A DNA stretch of 64,000 nt from Cytospora piceicola (lineage: Eukaryota; Ascomycota; Sordariomycetes; Diaporthales; Cytosporaceae). Positions 53,637 to 64,000 of the stretch are shown here, in pieces. Below the pieces are notes generated by a model, which was not told the DNA's origin, did no database searches, and was given only the letters and a program-made list of their open reading frames with translations. Both the position numbers and the translations under genes were made by a program. The stretch is taken from NCBI GenBank assembly GCA_023375675.1, contig JALQBC010000014.1:806001-870000 (forward strand), in the 5' to 3' direction. Position 1 is the first letter of the stretch, and each line of letters starts with the position of its first letter.

Positions 53637-56600
53637 AGAGTACTCGGTTATATAAAGAGAGAAAGAAAAAGAATCTATCTTTATTATATACTACTATACC
53701 GTACTATTACTATTAAATAGTAACTATAAATTAAATACGCTTTATTATATATCGCTTAGCCTTTTAATACTATAAATTAGATTTATCGGACTATACTATA
53801 ATAGTTATCGAGTTATTATTACTATAATAGCTAATAAATAATTAGTTTTAATCTCCGGATCTTAAAGGATCGAAGAGTATAAAAGCGTTATCTTATTTAC
53901 TTAGCCGGTATTATTACTTATTTACTATAACTTACCGGTTATTTACTATAAGAATTCTATATTATAGCTATATCGGGTTTAAACGACGTATTTAATATAC
54001 GCTTTCCGGATATATTTTTAATAATACTATAAAAATATATAGTTATTAAAAATATTTAGCTTTTACGTTATATTAAAGTAGCTATTACCGAATACTTTAC
54101 CCGATACCGACTTTATATTATAAATTATAATTTTACTTTTTTAAAGTACTTAACTAGCTATATTAACTAGTAATAGCTTTATACCTTTTACCTTAAGTAT
54201 TACTATAATAATTAAAATAAAAACGACTAACTTTACTATACTCGAAAACGCTTTATAAAATATATCTATAAAGTATATTACTTTAATTACTAACTACGAA
54301 AGCTTAATAACGTTTACTTTTTTATTATTACTTATAGCTAATTTAATAAAAATATTAAGTTTTACTATAAATTCCGATACTTTTATAACCTATAACGATT
54401 AAGCTATATACGTAATTTAAAAAAACGTAAGCTAATTTATTAGTCTTTATAAAAACCTAAGTTTAAAAGCCTTTTTTACGAAAAATAAAAACTACTTTTT
54501 AAAGCGATACTCGGTTTAAGCTAAATAAAACGTAAACGAAAGGTAATTATTTATAACACTTTAAAAATTCTATTCTTACTAAAATACTAACCTTTTACTT
54601 ATACTTTAGTTAAGCCGGTAGTTTATATAATAAAAGAACTTAAAGTATTAAAAAGCCGAGAAATAACGGTTAAAACAGATAAAAAAGACGAAAAGACCAC
54701 TTAAAACCCCGAATAATAATTAAAAATAATAAAAAGTATATAATATAGTAATTTAAAGGTTTTATCTTTATTTAAATTAATAACCGAAACTATTTACCTA
54801 TATATTATATTAGTTTTTATTATATTTATAATATTATTCTAAAAAAAGGATTTAATTTTATAAGCCGTTTAAACTAATATACTTAACCGACCGGAAATTA
54901 CTTTAATATAAGTAAACCTACTAGGTAGTTTTAAAGAAAAACATTATATTAATACTATAATCTCTATATTAAAAAATACCAAAGCGTTTCGACTATATAA
55001 ATAAAAGATAGGTTTATAAATACCGTTATCTTATATATTACTAAGTAATCCTTTTAATTTTTATCGTATTACTTATAAACCGACAGCTTATTTTAAAAAT
55101 CTTTATTAATATAATCGCGCTACTTAAAAAAGTAATATATAACCTGTTAAAGACTATATATACTATATAGCCGGTAGCGGTAAAAACTTTAACAATAACT
55201 TTAATAATAGTTTAAATAATAACAACTTCGTTTATAATCGTAATTAAAACGAAAGCTTATTTAGTTATCGTTTTAATAAAAATAAAAGCCGAAAGATATA
55301 TAACTATAAATATAAACTATCGATTAACGTTCTTTAACTACTTATAAACCTATTATTTATTTATAAGTTTAAAGAAAATACTTTTAGAAAATTTAAATTA
55401 TATATTAGTTAAAATAATACCGAAAAACTTTTAAAACTATCTCGTATAAATAATAAAATAATAGTATAAAAAGACTTATTAGTATTTATTTAACGTTATT
55501 ATATATATATCGTTAACTTCGAAATTTAATAACAGACTTTATATTAAAATCTTTTTACTTACTTTACCGGATCTATTTATTTATAGTTTTAAAACACTTT
55601 ATTAAATAAAGAAAGATCTAACTTAAATATTTATCTCGATATATAAATAAAGTAAAAGAAGTACTTTATTATAAACTTTAATATACTTTATAATATAGCC
55701 GACAGAATTTTAAATAACTTTTAATATATATAATATAATATTTAAAATAATAAGAATATTCTAAACTTTACTTAACGTATTTATCGCTTTACTATTTTAG
55801 CCGAATAGCTAAATAGTTTCGTTATTTAAAATATATAAAACTATATCGATAAATAAATAGTCGCCTATTACTTTAATCGCTTTAAATATAACGTTAACTT
55901 CTAAAACTTTAAATATAAGCTTAAAGCTAAATAAAAAACTTAATATATACTCGAAAAAGAAGCCGCGCTTATTTATATAAGGCTATAACAGTTTATTATA
56001 AATAAACGTCGACTTAAGCTACCGTAATACTAACTTTAACTAATCCGTTTCCGGCTATAAAAAGCTAGATTTTAATAACTAGTTTTACCGTTTAACTATT
56101 TTAACTTCTAATAGTTTAAATAAACTTTACCTTAAGCTTAAGTATTAAGGTAGCCTTTATAGTTTAATTTAAGCGATTATTAAAAGTTATTACTTAAGTA
56201 GTAAAAATAGCTAATCGAAATATAATAAGCCGTTTAAAACTAATAGCAGGCTATATATAATCTGTTACCGCTTAAGTTAATATTATAGCTACTAACTAAT
56301 ACTATAAACTAAAGTCCTTTTAAATAACGTTACTTATAAAAACGTTATAATTAGCTTAAGATCTTTTAACGTTTCGCTTATTAAAATAGTAAAAATAACG
56401 TAATAATAAAAAACGTTTAACTTTTTAATATAAACAATAATACCCTTTAATATAATACCGCTTATAAAAAAAAGCTAATATAAAACGGCTTTTATCCGGT
56501 TAACGATAAAATAACGCCTATTATAATAAATAAACTACCGGATAATACTAGTAAATAAATAAGTTTAAAAAATAACTAACTTAATAATAAAAAAGAACCT

Positions 56601-58276
56601 TCGAATAACAGATACGTAATAGTTAAAAACGTTAATATATATAACTTTAATATAAAACCGTTTATTTTAAAACTATTAAATAACGGTATTTATTATAAAA
56701 GATATCCGTTTTATCTAGATAATCTTCGTTATATCGATTATAGTTATATTTCTTTATTTAAACTACGTTTCTTTAAATACTATAGTTATTATAATAACGT
56801 TAAAACGTACTATAGTATAATAAAATAAGAAAGTCTTATTTTAAACCTTAATATACCGCTTTAAGTATCGCTTTATAAAGGTTATAGTTATATATACGCT
56901 TATACCGAAGTATACAGTTCTTTAACTAGTTATAATTTTAATACCTATTATAATATTAAAGCTTTTAAATATATAATCTTTTAAGCGACATTAAACCTAA
57001 TACTTAATATTAAAATAAATTAAAAAGCTTAAGTTAATTTTTAAAAGATAAATAAAATAAATACTTTTAACTAAGCCGAGTTTAATATCTTTTACTAAGC
57101 TATTTTAAATAGTTTACTTACTATTTTATCGGTAAAAATAAAAATATAAGTATTTAAACGTTTAAACGTAAAACTACTAATAAAATAAAAATTTATAGTA
57201 CTATATTAAATAAATATTTTTAACTCGGTAGCTAACGTATCGTTTAGTTACTTTAATAACGTATAAGTAAAAGCGTCGGTCTTTACTAAAACCGTTTTAT
57301 ATATATATAAGGTAAAAGCCGCCTTCGCTAATATAATTCTATTATAATTAAGCTGTATTATACTTATTATTAAACTACTTATAAGAAAACTAAATTCTTT
57401 TTATTTAAGCTAAAGTAAAAAGGTTAAGTAAATACCTTAATTAGCTAAAACTCTTATAACGTAATAGCTATAAATTAATCGTCTTTTCCTTTAAAAATTA
57501 GTAAAAATACTTATTTAAATATACTCGAACTTATCTTTAAAAAATATATAAAATATATAAAATAAGAAAGTACTATTTAAACTTTATTAAATTATAATTA
57601 ATTACCTTTTTATTATTCTAAGCTATTTACGTAAAACGTAATTATTAACTTATTTTCTAAGTTTAACTTTATTAACGTATTAAACGCTTTAAATAGTATT
57701 AAATAACCTGTTAGTATTAAAGAATTTATTTTAAATAAGCCGCTTTTAAATAAAACAGATGTAAAAATACGTAAATATCTTTATTTAAATAAAAAACTTA
57801 GTATTACTTATATTAAAGACTTACTTAAAATAAAGCTATTAAATAACGTATATATATACCGGTATTTACTTAAGTTTATATTAAAAGTAAACCGTTTTAT
57901 ATATAAGTTTATATATATATTTAAAAACACTTTAAATATTCGAATACTTAAAAGTAAGTAAATATAAATTTCTTTAGTTAAAAGCTAGTAAAATTAAAAG
58001 ATATTATAATAACTATATTACTTTAATAAAAAAGACTAAAACATTATTAATAATATAATAAATAGTCTTTATAAATAAGATTATATTAAATAAGTTACTT
58101 AGTTTACTTTATTCGGCTTACTTATCTTTATAATATAAAAGATAATAAAAGGTAAGTATAAAAAACGTATAGTTATAAACCTTTATATTTTTAATAAAAT
58201 AATTATTTTTAATATATATTTACTACCCTTTTAGTTAAACGTTTTTAAGAATATCTATAGTAAGTCTTTTTTTACT

Positions 58277-58600
58277 ATTATCGATATAAGCTCGTTTTTT
58301 TATTAGTTTTAAGTATACCTATTGTATTATAAACGGTTTACTTTAATTAGTTACTATAGTTAAAAATAGCTAAAAGTCGTATTTATAGAATTCTATAACT
58401 TACCGGCGTATATTTAATAATATATAAACTATATACTCCGGCCGTTTAAATACTTTACTATAACGTTTATCGATAATATTATTATCTTTTTTAATACTAC
58501 TAAAGAGTATATAAAGTATTTAAAGTAGTTATTTATACTATTTATAAAACGTTATATATTTCTATTAATTAAGAAATCTTTTATCGGATATCTTTTAATA
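58277..58600 (+). pseudogene. Reverse transcriptase fossil of the LTR element
   Basis: In one frame the + strand reads IIDISSFF at the first catalytic Asp block, then RFTLIS, then LPAYI, then RPFKYFTITFIDNIIIF. The last block is the YxDD-type site, with Asp-Asp changed to Asp-Asn by a G-to-A change. TTKEYIKYLK, a stop and LFILFIKRYISIN follow, as in Gypsy-type enzymes. Stops interrupt the frame repeatedly. It is not functional; I describe the fossil only. Confidence 0.8.
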
Positions 58601-59859
58601 GAATTACTTAGATTTAAAGTTAATAAACTAAATATATATAATACTTTAAACTAAGTAAAACATATTACTTAGTTATAGTTTTTTATTACATTATAATAAC
58701 TCGAAAAGTTTATTAGCCTTATAGGTTATTTTTACTATTTTATACTACGGTATATTAAATATATCGATTTATTATAAAGATAAAAGACTTAAATACTTAT
58801 TAAAAAATAAGAAAATAAAAAACTTTCGAAAGATAACGTTTAAAAGAACTATACTTATCGAACTTTTTTTAAACTTACTTATAAAAAGGTATACTCTTTT
58901 AACGATCTTAAGTCGGCCTTAATAAATAAAAATACCTTATTTTATTAAAACCCGAATAAGTTATTATTTATTTAATTAAATACTTTAAAAAAAGTTAGAT
59001 TTTTAAACGTTATTATTTAGTTAAGTAATAATTTTAAATAAAACCGGAAGTTACTTATACCTTATACTTAAATCCGCTTACTATAGTATTTAAATAAGAC
59101 TATTAATATAACTAAACGTAAATACTAACTAACTAAACTTAAAGTTACTTATTTAATATAGCTAATTTATAAACTTTATATAGTTATTAGTTTAAACTAT
59201 AAATAACCTATATATATCCTTATAAACTACGTTATTACTATCGGTATTATTAGATAAACATACTTTAATATAATAAATAAAACTAAAATAAATATAAAGC
59301 TTATTTTTACGTTAAATTATTTAAACTAGTATAATTTAAACGTTTACTATATTTTAAAGGTAACTAATATATTAATAAATACTATCTTTAAGCTACCGAT
59401 AAGTTAATAGCTTATAAAAGATAATAGTATACTTAATAAATTATAAAAAGATACCGCTTTATATAGTATATCCGAAATCTTTATTAACTAAACGTTTAAA
59501 AATCGTATTATTATAAAATATTGAAAATATATTAATTAAACTAATATTATTTAAGAATTATAAAGTAATTAAATAAAAACGAATATACTATTTAAGTTAA
59601 ATATAAATAAACTTTTATATTTTATAAAATTATTAAGTAAATAATATTTCTATATCTTAACAGAAGTAACTATAAATTGTATTGTTAAAGCTTATAACGT
59701 TAAGTATTATTTCGATAAAAATAAAGTTTAATATAACTTTATAAACCGGTTTATAATTAATAATTACCGTCGGAAAGTCTTCGAATATATTAAAACTTAT
59801 TTAGTTTATATAGTAAATTATAATAAAAATTAATAACTATTAAGTAAAATATAGCTTAT

Positions 59860-60230
59860 TCTTTTACTATTAATACCGTTTTATATTATTACTATAGACT
59901 TTATAACGGCTTTACTTAACGTTTTAGCTGTTAATACTTTATAAATAATCTTTAAAATACTTTTTTTTAACGTTTTCCTTTCGGTTATAAATAAGAATAG
60001 TAAAGTAACTATCGTTATCTTTAATAATACTGTATATATAACTGTAGATTAAGTATATATACTATTATATATATTATATCTATATAACTAAAGTATCTTA
60101 TAGCGTATTATCTTTAATAGAAATTTTAAGTTTTTTTTAAACTTTTAATAAAGCTTATAGTCCGGTTTAAATATTAAGTTAATTTATTTAACCGTTTAAT
60201 ACTTATAAACCGATAGCTAGTCCGAAAAAT
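59860..60230 (+). pseudogene. Integrase core fossil of the LTR element
   Basis: In the same frame as the reverse transcriptase, ITIDFITALL (from about 59888) matches the first catalytic Asp region of Gypsy integrases. IFNRNFKFF (from 60110) matches the second, with the Asp changed to Asn. A TDS-stop-SEK block at 60209-60229 matches the family TDGQSE motif before the catalytic Glu. The zinc-binding HHCC part upstream is not readable with confidence. Confidence 0.75.
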
Positions 60231-63200
60231 ACAATAAAATAGTAGAATTAGCTATTTAAATATTTATTATAATATATCTTAAAGTTAAATAAACCGATAT
60301 TATCTTTATATTATAGTTTAACTTAAATAACGCTTATAATAAAGCTACGAAATACTTTATTAACTAGCTTTTATATAGATTTAATCTTACCGGAATAAGC
60401 TAGTTAAGAAAAGGTATTCCGACGTTAGCTTAAGATATATTTTTAAAAAAAGCGTAACTTATAATTACTAAAGCTTAAATAGCTATAAAACTATAGTATA
60501 ATAAAAAGTATTATTAGTATAAGTTTACTTTAAGTAATTAGGTTTTTATTGAACTTTATTATAGCTATATACTATTTAAGAATTTAGCTTAAAAATATTC
60601 TTAATAGTATATAAAACCGTTTTAAATCGTATATAAAGTAAACAGACTAGTATATAAGCTTAAAATAGCTTTATATATAAATATTTATTTAATATTATCT
60701 ATAATTTATTTATTTTTAAATAAACCGTTATAATTTAACCTATATAAGTAAGATTTATTAACTATAAAGCTTATAAAAGTAGATAATAATAAAACGTAAA
60801 AGTATAATAAAGCTTTTAAATATTATAAGTTATAATATATTATAGTTAAATATAAAATAAAATATAGTTATAAATAACTATACGTCGAGTATTTTATAAA
60901 ATAAACCGATTACTTTAACTATTTTAATATATAAATATTATAAAATACTTAAAATACCGATAAAATAATTTAAAAATTCGAAATAAAATAAAAATAAATA
61001 AAAAAGCTATATATTTAATTAGTAATAAAAAAAAAAACCGTTTATAAAGTAACCAGAACTTAAAGAAATAGTTACTTAAATACTATAACCTTAGCTAAAA
61101 AAAAACTATTTAATAAATAACCGGTAAATCGGCCGGTAACGTTAATATTAAAGCCGAAAAGTAATATTTAACGTTTATAAAAAATTACTAGATAATAAAG
61201 GTTAAATATATTTACGTTAATATTAAATAACGAATAATAATAAAGAAAACTTATTTACTAATTAACTATTAACTTAAACTTTTTTTTTTATATTATTTAC
61301 TACTTTTCTTTATCTTATTCTTTTTATTAAAGCTTATTTTTAAAATATTATATTATTAGCTTAACTATTATATAAAGTATTTTATTTAAAAACTTACTTT
61401 AAAGTTACTATTTACTTATTATTTTATATAATTTAAAACTATTATATTAAACTTAATTTATATTTATTATTAAATATATATATTAAACCGAAAAACTTAT
61501 ATAAAATATTAATAGCTAAATATATTATAAATACTTTAAAAATATTAGAATTTTACTTAATACTATACCTTATCTTTTATAACTTTAGTTATTTATACCT
61601 ATAAAAAAGCTATATAAAAAAGTACTTAATAAAGGTTTATAAAGCTTTATATTAAAATATATTAGACTTTAAAAAGTATAAATAAAAACTTTATTTATAT
61701 AAAAGAAAATCGGCAGTATTTATTAAAACGTCTGTTATTAATATATAATTTAATATTTACTTATATTATTAAACAGCTAAGTAAATACGTTTTTAATAAA
61801 AAGTAATCGATAAAGAATATATTAACTTTACTAATCGAAAAGTAGAATTTAATATATATATACTACCTTTAAAGCTTTTAATATACCTAATTAGCTATAA
61901 AGTTACTTATTATAAAGCTTAATAATATTTTAGTTAATATTTTATTTTTATATAAGTTAACTATAATAATATATTATATTATAGGTAAAAGCTTTATTTT
62001 AATATATAAAACAGCTATATAAGCTAAGTAATAGATTTATTTATAAATAAATATAAAAAAACTAACTTAATATATTTATTAAATTCTTTTATAATATCGG
62101 CTTAAAAAAGTTTAAACTTATTTATTTATAGTTTTTTTATAACTTTATTTATATTATCTTATAGATATAATAAATATATCTATTATAATAAAAAAGGCTA
62201 ATTCGCTTAAAGTATAAATAACTTTATTATTAATAAAACAAACTTAATTATAATATAGTATACTATTATAAGCTTATAGTTTTTAAGCATTAAGCTTATA
62301 AATACTAATTATATTATTATAAAAGAATAATAAAAGATAAAAAAGAAATATTATACCTTTATATTTAATATTATTACTTACGTTAAGCTTATTATAAACG
62401 CTTTTAAAAAGCTTAAAATATAACTAACTTCCGGATATTTATTATAAAACTTATAGTTATTAAGCTAAAAAAGTTTATTTACTGCTTTTATTCTTATAAA
62501 GAACGATATTAAAAAAGAACTAATATATAGCCTTTAGTTTAATCTTATTAAAAGCTTTTTTATAAACAGAAAACGCTATACTACCGATAATAGTTCGCTT
62601 ATTACGATTTATAAATCAGATAAGTTTAAAGTAAATTTACTTTTTATAAAACGTAAATATTTAATATACTTTATTACTATTATCGACGATATATATAAAA
62701 ATAATAAACTTAAGATATCCGCCGAGTTTAATACTATTATATTTATTATATATATTATTAAAGTAAGCTATAAGCTTAAAGCTAGCGTTTATATTTAAAT
62801 AAATAGCTAAAAGCTTTATATTATTCTACTTTTTATTATAACTAATACTAATATTATAATACTATATAATACCGCTATATAGGTAGTAAACTTTATCTGT
62901 TATATTTAAAGACTTAATAAAAAGTTATATATATAATACTTTAACGTTACTTTTATACTTAAATACTTTTTTTATTACCGAATAGACTTCGGTTTTATTA
63001 AAACTAAGTTTTAAAATAATAGCTATATTAACTAAACAGGTACTTACCTCGAATAAGAACGTCTTTATATTAATAACCTTAGTTATATATTTATCTAAAC
63101 GTTTAAACGCCGTTTATATAATATACATTCTTACCTTAAGGCTTATAATATAATTAAAGCTATAGCTTTAACGTTTAATAAGGTTTTAACGTTAATTAAA

Positions 63201-63377
63201 AACGTTTTTAACGAAAACGTAAAAACGTTATTCGGTTTATTATTCTTTTTAGTTAAAAAAGAGTTAAAACTTTATTAAATTTATTACGAATATATTTCGT
63301 TAAGTTATTATTTCGTCGTTATTTTATAGTTATCTTTATATTTGTTATTTTACGTTTATTAGTTTATAGCTGTTTTC

Positions 63378-63543
63378 GTAGTATCGATAGTATATATAAG
63401 TAAACCGACACTATATAGTAAACGTTTAAAGATAAAAACTATCGTTACCTTTCTTTTTTTATTCGTTTAGTAGTATCGATAATATATATAGGTTTATTAA
63501 TACTATAAAGTAAGTATTTAAGAATAAAAACTGCTTTTACCTT
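63378..63543. repeat. Two-copy tandem repeat, ~92-base period, inside the LTR element
   Basis: GTAGTATCGATAGTATATATA... at 63378 and GTAGTATCGATAATATATATA... at 63470 start two similar blocks of about 74 bases, each ending in a TTACCTTT-like motif. It lies upstream of the 3' LTR, in a noncoding part of the element. Confidence 0.6.
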
Positions 63544-63839
63544 TTTATTTTATAATTAACCGTACTTTTATTTTAATTATACCTTATACTTTTATAAGCT
63601 TTTATTTCTTTTTACTATATATATTATTATAGTTTATATAAGCTTTTGCCGGTTATTTTATTATATTAGAATTTAAATATTATTATTATTTAAATAAAGT
63701 ATTCTTTTTATAAATTAATAATAGTTCTTTTTTATATTTTATAAATATAACCGTCTTTATACTATAGTTTTACTATTAATTTAATCGCGACTATAATACT
63801 TATATTTATATAAATAAGGAATTTTATTCTAAAGGTAAT

Positions 63840-64000
63840 TATTATATACTTACCGGTAGGTTTATAGCGAACTTACTTATAAACGCACTTATAAATTTAC
63901 TGTATATTTACCGGTAATTCGAATAGCTAAACGTATAGTAATTATATAGTAAACTTAAAGTAAGTTTATAGTAGGTTTATAAGTTTATATATAGTTTATA
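63840..64000 (+). repeat. 3' LTR, truncated by the window end
   Basis: Aligned to the 5' copy base by base without gaps over 161 bases. Differences are transitions only. A purine-rich CTAAAGGTAAT stretch immediately left (about 63830-63840) is where a polypurine tract is expected. Confidence 0.85.

Larger units (their letters stand above)
53476..64000 (+). mobile_element. RIP-degraded Ty3/Gypsy-type LTR retrotransposon, right end cut by window
   Basis: Direct repeats begin at 53476 and 63840 and are colinear to the window end; they are taken as the 5' and 3' LTRs. The element from LTR start to LTR start is 10364 bases. Between them, + strand fossils of reverse transcriptase (58277-58600) and integrase (59860-60230) occur in that order, as in Ty3/Gypsy elements (in Ty1/Copia the integrase comes first). 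They share one reading frame in spite of many stops. CpA/TpG is almost absent. A TATATAAAGAGAG stretch at about 53652-53665 may be the LTR promoter. Gag, protease and RNase H could not be placed with confidence. About 3.5 kb lies between integrase and the 3' LTR. Confidence 0.85.

Overview
The window is nuclear DNA of a filamentous ascomycete (Pezizomycotina, most likely a Sordariomycete). The evidence is short introns with GTRNGT donors, CTRAC-type branch points and YAG acceptors, strong G/C bias at third codon positions, fungal-specific families (Pal1, Rsc4, Swc3, a HET relic), and an AT-rich block bearing the signature of repeat-induced point mutation (RIP). I cannot name the species.

Layout. 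1-10.8 kb is gene-poor: I support only a small cysteine-rich ORF behind a TATA box (956-1117) and a ~10-bp minisatellite (about 10.41-10.53 kb). 10.8-28 kb is a conserved housekeeping block: a 2EXR/F-box-like protein (-), the ribosome-associated Hsp70 Ssb (-, five exons), an Rsc4-like double-bromodomain RSC subunit (-, six exons), the CDK regulatory subunit Cks1 (+, four exons), the ER thiol oxidase Ero1 (+, three exons), the U6 snRNA exonuclease Usb1 (-) and a Pal1-family morphology protein (+, two exons). 28-31 kb holds a decayed HET-domain gene. 31.3-34.2 kb has two alpha/beta hydrolases on the same strand. 34.6-41.7 kb returns to core genes: N-myristoyltransferase (-), a conserved fungal membrane protein of unknown function (+) and the SWR1 subunit Swc3 (-). 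42.9-44.5 kb encodes an ABHD12-like membrane hydrolase with five exons.

From 45 to 51.4 kb the content becomes accessory: a decayed secreted FAD-linked oxidase gene, a membrane-anchored glycosyltransferase-like gene, an intact PTD012/DUF1907 gene, and a short-chain dehydrogenase gene with a frameshift that is cut off at about 51.42 kb. There, two 16-bp palindromes, a perfect 16-bp-stem hairpin and a long TTAC-type tetranucleotide tract mark the edge of an AT-rich island that runs to the window end.

The island contains a RIP-degraded Ty3/Gypsy-type LTR retrotransposon. Its LTRs start at 53476 and 63840 and, over the 161 bp visible in both, differ only by transitions. Reverse transcriptase and integrase fossils remain in one reading frame on the + strand despite many stops. 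CpA/TpG is almost absent in the island while CpG survives, which fits RIP.

The core genes serve translation and folding (Ssb, Ero1, Nmt), chromatin (Rsc4, Swc3), cell cycle and shape (Cks1, Pal1) and RNA processing (Usb1); they are not a functional cluster. No secondary-metabolite cluster, CRISPR array, tRNA or rRNA gene was recognised.
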